Positions 1 through 10,989 of a DNA stretch of 64,000 bases are shown here, in pieces; positions within the stretch are counted from its first letter, which is position 1; every line of letters begins with the position of its first letter. The stretch is taken from NCBI RefSeq assembly GCF_945859685.1, contig NC_079149.1, forward strand, positions 19,627,118 to 19,691,117, written 5' to 3'. The notes under the pieces are model-generated. The model was not told the DNA's origin. It ran no database searches and saw only the letters and a list, made by a program, of their open reading frames with translations. Both the position numbers and the translations under genes were made by a program. Source of the stretch: Eupeodes corollae (taxonomy: Eukaryota > Arthropoda > Insecta > Diptera > Syrphidae).

Positions 1-75
1 AATGTCGAGAAATGCCAAAATTTTCAATTTGACAAATCGGACCCATTACAATAACTTCCTATGGGAAGTTAAAAA
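1..75 (+). repeat. Right end of dispersed repeat family Z
   Basis: This short piece matches the right end of the long repeat at 21635-23065, sharing the motif TTTTCAATTTGACAAATCG followed by CCATTACAATAACTTCCTATGG. It ends in a perfect 8-bp inverted repeat, TAACTTCC (52-59) and GGAAGTTA (64-71), around a 4-nt loop. The rest of this copy lies outside the window. No coding potential is seen. Confidence 0.6.
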
Positions 76-3000
76 ACGCTTAATTCAATCTACCGAATGG
101 TTTGGGCATTAGGTGCGAAGACAGACAATCAAACGCACAGAAGCGAGGGGCCCACTTTTTTCGAGTTCGAATTTTTTACGAATGCAATACTCACCATATA
201 GTTTCTGAATTTTATGTAATCATTGAAGATATTGGCTTTAAGCTAATTGTATCTTTCTAATAATATTATTTTTAACATTTGGTAAAATTCTTTGAAAAAT
301 ACAATCGGTAGTTTGTATTCGTTTAAGTCAAGTATCTTGAAAACAAAAAAATATATTGACTTTAAACACTGAATTTTGACTTTCGCAGAAAATGTTATTT
401 CTAATTTTTTGTTAAACATTTTAAAATATTAATAAATTATTCATCCTCTTTTAATTTGGAGATCAAAAATAACAGTACAAATTGTTAAGTCAAAATTTTA
501 AAATCTAAAATTAACTTAGGATCCGACGTAAATAGTTTTGGTTCTAAACTAGTTCATAAATTATCTACATGAGAATTGTTTATAGATCAAATTTATCTTG
601 GAGTTAATATCCTTGGCAGATAGAATGTAAGTTCAAAATAAGAACAATTTTTGAACGTAACTTTTCCGTCTTTTACCTTATTTTTAGATAAGTTTCGTAT
701 AAGGAATCAATCTAAATGGTTTTAATTAAATTAAAAATAAATTGTCTTTCTCTCTCTAAAGGACTTCGTTTAAAATTCAATAAAAACTTGATCAAAGACA
801 AATAAATTATCTCATTTGAATGCTTTTAGATTGATGGCAAAAGTTGAAAGCATATACAAATGATAGTAAAGCAATATGTATCATTAATGTTTCTGATGTT
901 CTGATAGTTGAATTTACTTTTTTTTGTAGGTATTCCTTCGGAAATCTTTTACAAACAAATTGAATTAGTTTTAATATTCTTTGAAAAAAGAAAAGTAGAC
1001 AAAAATAAACGATGATGAAAAACGAATGAATTGAATCTACAATTTATTCTAAAGTCACCCTACTTCAATATCACTCTACAATGTAAACATTTTATATAAT
1101 ATATTTTTGTACGTATTTAATGAAATAAAATTTCTTGACAAAAAAGTAAAGTATCTTCGATACACGATACTATATCTTATATTGAAAATAAAAAAGAGAC
1201 ATCACTTTAAAGATTAACTAAATAAATGAAAAGAATGAACGAAAGAAAGAAAAGAAATCAATAGACTTTTCCTCAGGACATCAACATTATAACATCACAG
1301 CCACACTCATAGTCACACCAAGAAAAAACGAATAAATTCTTCCTAATTGGATTTCAGTGTACAAATTGCCATTTTAATACAGCACTGAAGCACGAAATGA
1401 AAAAAGGAAGCATTGGCAAAAGGACTCTTATTCCTTTTTTTCTCTTTGAATTTTAAACTTTTATTTCGAACTAAAGGTGTGAAACGTTCAGTGCAAGAAA
1501 AAAAAAAAAAACAGCTTTTAAATACAATTATTTGATCAATCACTTTATAACTGTAAACGTTTTGAGCCTAAGAAGGGTGACTTTGTCGAATATTTTTGTC
1601 AAACACTTCTCTTTGTAAGTTATTTTGAAGAATTTCACAAAGAGGCTATAAGATATTTGTTGAAATTCTTTAAAGAGTAAATATATTTTCCAAGAGATTT
1701 GGGCTTTAATGTTGATAAAGGTATTTTTCTCAATTCAATTTTGTTGTTTTGAAACCATTGATGGTCATATGATATATTTGTGTGTCCTTAACATGCCCCA
1801 TTGCTCTATTCTTACACACTCTAAACAAATCTTAAATGTACACTCGGGCGTATACTTACTTTTTTTACAAAGAATTTTCCAAACACGTTCTTTTTTTGCA
1901 TTCTTAGAAAGAAACACTATGAATAAAATTATTTCCATTAACTTAATTCATCATTAAATCACGAGAAAATGTCCATTCCAATTAAAGAAATGCACTGGAC
2001 ACAAGAAATCACAGAGAATCCATCTACAGATCTTCCCTTTTTCTACTTCTCCTCTCGATATAATCATTTTTTAAAGCTTTAAATGACACTTTTAAAGCAT
2101 GCACTTCGTCTACACTTAGTTTTATGTGTTCATTAGTTTTTGATAACTTTAACAACACTTAGTAGTAATTATACTTATCTCACCTTTGAACAAAATCTTC
2201 TACAACTTTCTACTAAAAAGGTATTATTTGCTTAATTCCCCTGAGGGACGACGATGTTTAACTCTGATTTTGTTGATATAAAGTTACATACACAAGGAAG
2301 AGGAGCATCACCTCACTATTGTGTAAGTTTAACCCTAAATTCACAATAACAACCCGTTATAAACACCCTTATCTGCCATTTAAACAATTTTAACTCCTAT
2401 GAACGCCTTCTTGCATCCGCAAGCCCTGGGCATATTAAGTCCATGGTGTTGGGTTTGATTTGAGTTACAAATCTTTTTGGATATCTGTAGATTGAGAATG
2501 TTGGTTAGAGGCTGTTGTAGACGAGACAAGCTGTTGTGTCATATTTTGTCAGACTTAACATCCGCATCTTATGTGTCATTCATATCACGTACCATCGTCA
2601 TCATCATCATAGTCACAGTCATGGGCATAGGAGCTAAATTCTTGAATATTATTTTTTCTCTCTCGGTTTTCATGTAAAGGCAAGTGGCAAGTGACCTTAA
2701 ATTTTTATCGCAATCACAGATGTTAACAAATGGCTCTTGGTTTTCTTTGTTTTTATAACGCTCATAGCATAGACTGCAGACAGAATGGAGACTTAATAAT
2801 AAAATAAAAAACAAAAATATCAAATAATTCTAATTTTCAACCAACGTGGTGTTTCATTTTGTGTGTTCTTTTTCGTAATATAATGTGATATTTTTATTCG
2901 GTGCAGATGTGAATGATTTTCGAAATTACTTGATGTGAAAGGACACTTCTCTCGGAGGAATAATAATTGCGTTTTTATTGTTTTCTCAGCTCAGCTGAAA

Positions 3001-3140
3001 TGTGGATGAATTGAACATGAAGTGCTTAGTTTTGTAAATATTTTTGGAATATTCTTTAAGAGTTTTTCTTTATAAATTGAGCTTTTCTTTTGCGTACACT
3101 TACTTTTCTTTTAAAGCTTGAAATTTTATTTTGGATATAA
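76..3140. other. AT-rich non-coding stretch
   Basis: About 3 kb of AT-rich DNA with many A and T runs. Open frames are short and show no recognisable domain. I see no RNA gene or terminal-repeat pair. A small ATC-rich patch lies near 2590-2625. Intergenic or intronic DNA is the simplest reading. Confidence 0.5.
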
Positions 3141-3385
3141 TGGCCAGAGGTATTAATCCCTGACTGTGTCATCTAGAGTTTTTTTTTTCACGGGTACTGC
3201 CTCTTGCGAGGAATTGACAAATTCTCCAAAATTAATTCTTGTCATGATTCGGCTTAAAACTGTAGGTCCCCTCCATCTCTGACCATACTACTCACACACA
3301 GGAATGGTTGAAAGTTGTAAGTCACTGGGCCCTAGTTCTCAACGGACTGTTACGCCACCCAATTAATTTATTTATTAAGCTACGA
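3141..3385 (+). mobile_element. tRNA-derived SINE, 5'-truncated copy
   Basis: This copy is the reverse complement, in window terms, of the SINE copies at 34893-35201 and 42220-42524. It carries the same blocks: CACGGGTACTGCCTCTTGCG, the AGGAATTGACAAATTCTCC block, CACACAGGAATGGTTG, and a tail reading CCACCCAATTAATTTATTTATT. The tRNA-like head is incomplete: a degenerate B-box region remains near 3150 and the A box is gone. The body is diverged by several small deletions. The copy is non-coding and presumably dead. Confidence 0.7.
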
Positions 3386-3734
3386 CATTAAAAACTTCCC
3401 ATTGAAGATCTTAGAAATTTTCAAATTTTATAAGTCAAATTTTTATTAGGAATACAATTTATACAAAATGAAACACTATAATTTGAATAGCATTTAAAAA
3501 CAATAGTCTGTATAAAATAAAATAAACTAATATCATTTTTGTTCCTAAAATATTTTTGTGAGTTTTAAAATATTTTTAATAGATTTTTATTGTTAAAGAA
3601 ATCTGTCTAATAAATTTTTCTAAAAAAAATGTCCTCATATCAAAAACGATACTTTTTACTGTAAGAAACTACTTTGAGGTTTTGCGTTCTTAAAATATTC
3701 AAGCTGAGATATATTTTGTTTGTTTCAACCACTT

Positions 3735-3880
3735 TCAACCACCTCCACCATAGCTTCGGTAATGTTTGATATTTAGTCCGCCTTGAGTTCGGCAATTATT
3801 TGGGTACAAACAGTTTTTTGCCAAGCCCTACAGAAACAAATCTAACACTGTCAAATCACATGCTCTTGGTAACAAATTGA
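3735..3880 (-). pseudogene. mariner transposase C-terminal fragment
   Basis: Read on the minus strand, one frame gives R-A-C-D-L-T-V-L-D-L-F-L-stop-G, then L-A-K-N-C-L-Y and further residues. This resembles the mariner block around the third catalytic Asp (CDL-x-x-LD-x-FLWG). The Trp codon TGG of FLWG is TAG here. Only about 45 codons remain, with no terminal repeats beside them. It is an isolated relic lying just upstream of the R1/I-group relic. Family is known from the motif; mariner subfamily is not assigned. Confidence 0.6.
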
Positions 3881-4151
3881 CGTCCTAAAACGTAATGTTA
3901 ACTTCTATCGACAATGCCATATTTGGTCTTGATACATAACTTATTGCTCCATCTTATTGTACAAGTCATGATATTTCATCGCCGTCGTCCAATTGATTTG
4001 AACGCCGGAAAATTGATAAATTTGGAAGTCCATTGATAAATACTGGTGTGCCTCAGGGCTCCGTTTTGTCCTCAACACTCTTTCTCATTTGTATGAATGA
4101 CCTCCTGTCTGCAACTTCTAATCCAAAATATCGTATCTTTTTATATTCGTT

Positions 4152-4164
4152 TTTAGACACACAT
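4152..4164 (+). repeat. Target-site duplication, left copy
   Basis: TTTAGACACACAT occurs here and again, identical, at 5739-5751, exactly flanking the nested RTE-like retrotransposon. The sequence belongs to the host R1/I-group element. A 13-bp perfect duplication is typical of target-primed reverse transcription. Confidence 0.85.
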
Positions 4165-5738
4165 TATATAACGGCGATGACGAACCGAATTCCGCTGTAA
4201 GGGAGATAGAACCACTCAACCTAGGCGACGCAGATCAACAATTCCGCCTACCCGACCTTGACGAAGTGAAGATAGCTATATCTAAACTTAAGTCAAACAA
4301 AGCTGCTGGAGCTGACGGCATCGCTGCCGAACTATTCGAAGCAGCAGGCGATGACTTGGTACGGAGCATGCACCAACTCATCTGCAAAATATGGTCGGAA
4401 GAAAACATGCCCGATGAGTGGAATCTCAGCATAGTGTGCCCGATACATAAGAAAGGAGACCCTCTTAACTGCGCCAACTACAGAGGCATCAGTCTCCTTA
4501 ACATTGCGTATAAAATCCTCTCTGCCGTATTATGTCAACGTCTGAAGCCATTCGTCAACAACCTGATTGGTCCTTATCAGTGTGGCTTCAGACCAGGAAT
4601 ATCCACTATCGACCAAATATTCACACTACGGCAGGTCTTGGAAAAAACCCAGGAGCTTCAAATCGATACCCACCATCTCTTTATCGATTTTAAAGCCGCA
4701 TATGACAACATCTATAGGGAAGAGCTCTACCGAGCAATGTCTAGTTTTGGCATCCCACGCTGCTCTATCAAGGTCAGAAAAGATCTTACCGAAGCATTTG
4801 ATGTCAAAAAAGATTTTAGACAAGGCGATGCACTGTCATGCGACTTCTTCAACATCGTTCTGGAAAGAATTGTGCAAAACACTAGAGGCACAATCTTCCA
4901 AAGATCCATCCAATTACTCGGATACGCAGATGATTTTGACATAATTGGAAGATCAAAGCGTGATGTCAGTGGAGCGTTTTTGAGCATTGTGACGGAAGCG
5001 AAGAAGATGGGTTTAGTGGTCAATGAGGACAAGACCAAGTATATGCTGTCATCAAAAAAGGACACTGAACGATGACGTCTTGGACAAAACGTCACGAAGG
5101 ACAGCTATAACTTTGAGGTAGTTAAGGACTTTGTCTACCTAGGCACCGCTATTAATGCAGACAACGACACCAGCACTGAAATCAAACGAAGAATTACTCT
5201 TGAAAATCGATGCTTCTTTGGACTTAGAAGGCAATTAAGAAGTAAAGTCCTCTCTCGAGCATGTAAAATCACCATCTATAAGACACTCATCATCTCGGTT
5301 CTCATTTATGGCGCTGAGGCCTGGACCCTGTCAAAGAAAGATGAGAGCGTCTTAGAATGCTTCGAGAGAAAAATTTGTCGGGTGATTTTTGGTCCCGTAC
5401 GCATAAATAGAGAATGGAGAAGATATAACGACGAACTGTACGGGCTGTACAGCGACACTGACTTAGTTAGCAGAATTAAAGTCCAACGGCTTAGATGGCT
5501 AGGTCATGTAGAGCGGATGGACATCAATGCTCCAGCCCGGAAGGTCCTCGAATCCAATCCCGAGGGACGGCGGCGCAGTAGAGGAAGACCGCGACTCAGG
5601 TGGCGCACGCAGGTGTTAGAGGACCTCAACCAACTTGGCGTACGAAACTGGAGACAGCTAGCTAGGGACCGAGCTGACTGGAGACGCTTGTTGGTTGAGG
5701 CCCAGGTCCACCCCAGACTATAGCGCCACCTTAAGTAG
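4165..5738 (+). mobile_element. RTE-like non-LTR retrotransposon, 5'-truncated, nested copy
   Basis: The insertion is bounded by the 13-bp duplication TTTAGACACACAT. It carries the reverse transcriptase and C-terminal part of one open reading frame but lacks the N-terminal endonuclease, as expected of 5' truncation. It ends in TTAAGTAG with no poly(A), and a TAAG-type 3' end is seen again at the element at 53542-55210. Two further copies of the family lie at 40333-43090 and 63021-64000, both on the minus strand. This copy is the least broken of the three. Assignment to an RTE-like clade is from the overall protein style; the exact clade needs a search. Confidence 0.8.
4167..5723 (+). pseudogene. 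RTE-like reverse transcriptase, interrupted by one nonsense codon
   Basis: One frame is open for about 518 codons except for a single TGA at 5073-5075. In order it shows the fingers block SNKAAGADGI, CPIHKKGD, YRGISLL, the palm block FIDFKAAYD (first catalytic Asp), FRQGDALS, and YADD (the catalytic Asp pair) followed by the thumb. After the stop the same frame continues with LIYGAEAW, RLRWLGHVERM, a basic GRP-RLRW block and HPRL at the C-terminus. Beside the minus-strand copy at 41.2 kb this copy lacks about 40 bp before RCSIKV and 12 bp before NTRGT, yet frame is kept. Both other copies have an Arg codon CGA where this one has TGA. The 5' end of the ORF is missing. Confidence 0.8.
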
Positions 5739-6745
5739 TTTAGACACACATCTTAACTCTTTTTCGGATGTTAAATATGATAAGCTTATTAAATTCCGAC
5801 CGAAACAGAATGTTAAAATGGGGAATAAAAAAACACGTTTAATTTAATGGATCAAAAGCCCAATGTTGTCTTGTATCGTTAAAGCGACCACTTGCATCAA
5901 TGAGACTCTAAATCTCGATATTCTCAGTATGTGAATCACTTACCACCTCTCTTGAAGATGTTGCCAAAAACGTCGCAAGAGTTTTGGTTTCCCTAAGATG
6001 ATGCAAAAATTGACACCTCATCTGACCTGTCTGTTATCTGTTCAAAGCTAAGTATAATTCCCATCTCTGGGTTGGTGCTCCTGTGATTTACTTAAGCTTC
6101 TTAAAGATTATTGAATATAGAGCATTTAAGTTGATTGTTAATAATGTGATCGTTTCATTTATAACGCTGGAATATCGTCGTAAGGTTTCTTGTCCAACCT
6201 TTTTTTTAATGTTATTTTAACGGTTTATGCTCTAGAAAAATATCTAGCTGCATTTCTCCCCTTTAAAAACTCTACCATAATACTTGCGCTTCTAAGAAAA
6301 ATATACAGTCAAGCTCAAAATCGGTCGTACAGTCAATTACAGATTATCATTCTTTGGCCGTACTACGTGAATGTGGAATGTCTTACCACACTCTGTCTCT
6401 AACAGTTATTATCCACCGACATCTCCTTCCAAACCTTCTCTGCCTTTCTTTTTGCTTACACTGTGTCTCTGCACAATGTGGGTAGCGGTATCCCCTTGAG
6501 TGTGCGCTTACATTTAAAAAACATCAGTGTGCATTACGATAAACCATCGAAAACAGCAGGCATTCAATTTAGATTGTGACAACTGAATTGACCGTTGAGT
6601 TTGACAGGTGTCAAATTCCATCGCTAACAAGTTACAACTACGAAATGAATGACACAAATTTATTGAGGTAAATTGTTCATAGATATTATTTTGAAACTCA
6701 ACCAATTTTTTCTTAAATTTTGAAAATAAATATAATTCAACTTTA

Positions 6746-7297
6746 AAGGGTTTTTAAATAAGAGAGGGCAGACGATGAAAACATCAATCCTGGAGTTTGC
6801 TGTTTGGCACGTAGCGCCGTCCTGCTGGAACCACATATCGGCTATATCGATATTGTTCAATTTTTGCCATAAGAAATTAGTAATCATCGTTATGTAGCGC
6901 TCGCCATTGACGCGACGGTGACCACCTCACTAATGTCGTTTTAAAAAAAGTACGGACCAATTAGGCCGCAACCAAAAATCCACACCAAACGCCTATTTGA
7001 AGTTTGCAAAAGACTGAGTTCTTGTGCATGGACTGCGGCGATGTTCTCGGCCGATCCTGCGTTCCTTCAACGTACGGGTGTTGGCTGATTGTTTACTTAA
7101 CCGGTCATCTCAAATTTGTAAACTGTAAAATGAGCTCAACGTTTGCTTTAACAAACACTCATTTTGATAATAAAGTTTTATAATTTGATGATTTGACACA
7201 AGCAACTGAATAATAAACAAAGGATTTGACAAACGTCATCAAAACAAAGTGGAGGCCACGGGGCGCCAAAATCTACCCGGCATATTGAAAAACCCTT
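6746..7297 (-). mobile_element. Internally deleted mariner element
   Basis: A minus-strand relic keeps the mariner core: a degenerate GLIGPYFF block, then D-M-W-F-Q-Q-D-G-A-T-C-x-T-A, the region of the second catalytic Asp. The downstream part of the transposase is deleted, and the frame runs directly into the terminus. The left end begins AAGGGTTTTTAAATA after a TA at 6744-6745. The right end reads CATATTGAAAAACCCTT and runs into a TA at 7297-7298. These ends are imperfect inverted copies. The short length (about 550 bp) and frame breaks show it cannot code for an active transposase. Confidence 0.7.
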
Positions 7298-7573
7298 AAG
7301 TTTAGATTTAAAAAAAATTTTAAGTAACTTATCAAGTTACTCGAATTTGAAGTGGTGTTCATTGATCAAATCACCATCTTAAGAATTTAAATAGAAACAA
7401 ATATTTGTTTATATAATTAATAAAATGTCAAATCATCAAAATTGTCAAAATTGATTTTTTAAACTAAAAGCCGAATGAAAAACATTTATGTATCTGAAAT
7501 CTTAGAAAACCGGTTTATGTCGAAGACTTTTGACGATAAGAATTTTTCTACTTACACAAATATAAACATAATA

Positions 7574-7817
7574 AAGGGTGATTTTTAAAAGCTATAGGAA
7601 AGTTAAAAAAACGCACACAATGCGTAAAATCTTTATTAGAATCGATTGTACGGTCCATATAATTTAATGTTTGAAGATTATTTCATGCAAATGTTGACCT
7701 TGATTGAGCCTCCAATGGCCCATCCGCGGACCAAACTGAAGATGTGAAACAAAACACTAAACGTGCGTCAGCTTTTTAAATCAGTGTTGCCAAAAAGATA
7801 ATAGCTAAAAAATCACT
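7574..7817. mobile_element. mariner-derived MITE, about 240 bp
   Basis: The left end AAGGGTGATTTTTAAAAGCTAT (7574-7595) is matched at the right by ATAGCTAAAAAATCACTT (7801-7818), an imperfect inverted copy. TA dinucleotides flank both ends, as expected for Tc1/mariner insertion. The interior keeps no transposase motif that I can defend. The ends differ from those of the element at 6746-7297, so this is a separate family. Confidence 0.6.
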
Positions 7818-9939
7818 TATTTACATAAATCGATAGGAATCAAATTTCATACAGAAAAAAACTGTTTTTTAAGAAGCTTTTTAAAAAAATATTGAAAAAA
7901 AGACAAATCTAACAATTATTTCAAAAATTCACGGTTGTAAAGCACATATACACGCTTTTAAGTATTGAACATTTGAGCTGTGAGTTTATTCTTTGATCCC
8001 TTATTCCATCGAAATAAATAAATAAAACCGAAATAGTAAACCTGACAAACCCAAAAAAAAGTTCTTGGTCATTTTATAGGTTTTCACATCATTGTAGGTT
8101 CATATAAATATACCTACATACATGTAGTCATCGGATATTTAAGGATATAAAATCAAATCAAATTGTGTTGCGCAAATAAAAAGGAAAACAACAACAAAAG
8201 TTACCTTCAATGTTATACTTTGATTTCACATCAATTATTTAAAATGCGATTAATCAAATATAAACACAGTAATTGAAGCCCTATTTGTGTAACGATGAGG
8301 ATTTCAACAAAAAAAAAAGGACACGAAAATAATAAACATACGAATATGTATATGTGTAGTTATATTATGTGACGAAATTTAGGGATGTATTCGTAAAGGC
8401 CATCTTCTTTCAAAAAATGTCCCCACCAATAAAGTTTCAAAACAAAAATGGAGGACACTCTAATAGTTATTCTATAACATAATTATATATAAATAATCTA
8501 TTTTTTCCAAAATTTGTCTAAACAATTTATAATAATACACATTATGTTCACATGCTCAAAATTATTTGTGGGAAAAGCTGCAATTTAGGATTGAAAATTT
8601 CATGAACTCAATATGCAAATTATAGAAATCACATTAGAATTTAAAACTCTAATGAAACATGGTGGTAAATGGATTTAGTTTAGTGTCTACATTGATTGGG
8701 GGAATATATTAGGCAGGGTTAAGGCTGGGAAACCACCAAATAGCACGGTGAAACGCATTGCAGTGAGATAAATCAATTATTCAGTCAGTTTGGCACTTAA
8801 GCCTAGGGATTTTGTTTATATGCTATCCGTACATCCTTGTCGGATGTGTGATGGTTTTTTTTTATTTTGTTTTGCCTTAGAGGATGATTTCATGAAAGGT
8901 TTATTAGAATATTTGGCATATCCGATAAATTATTTATAATGCTGGTCTGTCAATGACAATGAGTGTGGAAACATATAAATTCTAGACATTGATTTTTCTT
9001 TTTGAAATGTTAAACATTAATTTTGTCAACCTACCAGTTTTTGTAATTTGTCTTGATACCAAATATCTTCCGTGACAATAACGCTATAGAGTTCAAATAG
9101 TTTTTTTTAGATATTCTGAGGTAATTCTTAAAAAATAACACAATCGTAATTATTTTGCACTTGAGATTTTAATTAAATATGACATTGAAATCGAAAAGAA
9201 GTCGAAAAATATGGGTAAGGGGATTTTATCCGACTTGGTTCTTACAGTCCAAAGCATTTAATCGATTGAATTAAAATTTGAAAATTAGGATTTTGAACCG
9301 ATTCGCCTTAGGCATTTTTTTCTTTTTTTTAAGACCCGAAATAACAGTAGTCCACATTTTTTGGTTAATAAAAAAAATTAAAAAACTATTTCTAAATTTT
9401 GTGTTTTAAGAACTCATATTTGTATTGCTCCTAAAAGGGTACCCACGTAAAAACGATAGTTTGTTTTTAATTTTTTTTTCAAGAACTCATGGGCCAGTCT
9501 CTTATAATATATTGTCTAAATAATATCTGTCAATAAAAACTGTCTAGTATTTAAAAAAAAATTAAAAACGTAACTGCAAAGAAAGTTTGTTTTCAAAAAT
9601 TTAAATGCCTTTTAATTCCTAAAAAAAATACAATTTTTCAAAAATTAAATTTGAAAATCGTAAGATAATTAAACTTTATGTACATAGTTACACAATTTTT
9701 AATTTGAGCTTAAAAATATATTTAGCATGCAGTTACTAAGAACTTACTAATATAAGTTTTACATTTCTGCAATATCAAATTTTGAAAAAAAATGTTTAAT
9801 ATTCTCTTTAAAGATCAAAATGAAAAACAGTTACATTTTTGAAAATCAAATAATGTTAAAAACGTATAAGAGCTTGTCTGGAAAATAAAATATTGAAATC
9901 GGTTGATTAAATTTTATAAATAACTTTAAAAAAATAACT
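7818..9939. other. AT-rich non-coding stretch
   Basis: Roughly 2 kb of very AT-rich sequence with many homopolymer runs. No frame encodes a recognisable domain. A slightly more balanced patch at 8660-8780 has no assigned role. Confidence 0.5.
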
Positions 9940-10164
9940 GTTCCGTGAGGGGAACCCTTTTGAAGCAACACAAAAATATATCTTAAACTTCTCTTAAACG
10001 ACTGGACCGATTTTGATGAAATTTTTTGTGTGTGTTCAAAGGGATCTGAGAATGGTTTAGATTCACAATTTTGTTCGCTGTTTTGACAATGTTTTTTTAA
10101 TGAATTTTTAATTTATTAGCAGTTATTGATTTTGGAATGTTTTACATTGGATCGAATATATTCA

Positions 10165-10943
10165 AGATGCCATGACTTACGTACGTGCATACGGCCGACC
10201 TGATCTTTTTATCACATTAACGTGTAATCCAAACTGGGATGTTGCCAGGTCAAGAATCGATGCACCGTCATGATGTCACTGCACGTGTCTTTAAACAAAA
10301 ATTAAAATCTTTGGTGAATTTGATTACACATTACTCGGTATTTGGTGAAACGCGGTGTTGGCTTTACTCTGTTGAAAGGCAAAAACGAGGTTTACCTCAT
10401 GCGCATATTTTAATTTGGTTGGTGAATAAAATACGCGCAGAAGAAATTGACAAAATTATTTCAACGGAAATTCCAGATCCGAATGTTGATCCAGAATTGT
10501 TTAACATTGTTTCTACAAATATGATCCATGGTCCATGTGGCACTCTAAACATGATGTCGCCATGTATGGATAATGGAAAATGTAAAAAACGTTTTCCAAA
10601 ACCATGTGAAACTGATACTATCACCAATATGGACGGTTATCCATCTTATCGACGTAGAGACGTAGACAATGGTGGTCAATCATATGAATTGCTTCTGTCA
10701 AATGGTATGAGAGTAGATATTGATAATCGCTGGGTAGTTCCATATTCGCCATTGCTGTGCAAAACCTACAAAGCGCACATAAACGTTGAACTATGCAGTT
10801 CGGTGAAGTCTATCAAATACATTTGTAAGTATGTTCACAAGGGTAGTGATAAAGCTATATTTGCTGTTCAAAATGTTAAAGACAATGACGAAATAACACG
10901 TTATCAAATGGGTCGACACATAAGTAGCAACGAAGCTATTTGA
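10165..10943 (+). pseudogene. Helitron Rep (HUH nuclease) domain, frameshifted
   Basis: A first frame gives YVRAYGRPDLFITLTCNPNW, the start of the Helitron Rep core. A frame change at about 10238 leads into a 234-codon frame. This contains the metal-binding HUH-type motif LPHAHIL (around 10393), then GPCG, PCMDNGKCKKRFPK, and a KYICKYVHKGSD block whose Tyr residues correspond to the catalytic tyrosines. The frame stops at 10941-10943 after HISSNEAI. The N-terminal part expected of a full-length RepHel protein is absent. The enzyme would nick and join single DNA strands in rolling-circle transposition; this copy is broken. Confidence 0.85.
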
Positions 10944-10989
10944 CAAAAACTTTAGGTTGATTATATACAGTTCATTCTAAGCAACGCGA

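Larger units (their letters stand above)
3986..6520 (+). mobile_element. R1/I-group non-LTR relic, split by a nested element
   Basis: Two blocks belong to one element. The first (3986-4164) encodes the reverse transcriptase block G-V-P-Q-G-S-V-L-S followed by LFLICMNDLL. The second (5752-6520) continues with the thumb and C-terminal region, including a W-G-I-K block, a block like LDIL, Y-R-A-F-K-L-I and WNVLPHSV-like residues. Between them sits a complete insertion, 4165-5738, bounded by a 13-bp direct repeat. The reading frame has several stops and shifts. A second copy of the same family lies on the minus strand at 34130-35690. R1/LOA/I grouping is by motif style only. Confidence 0.75.
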
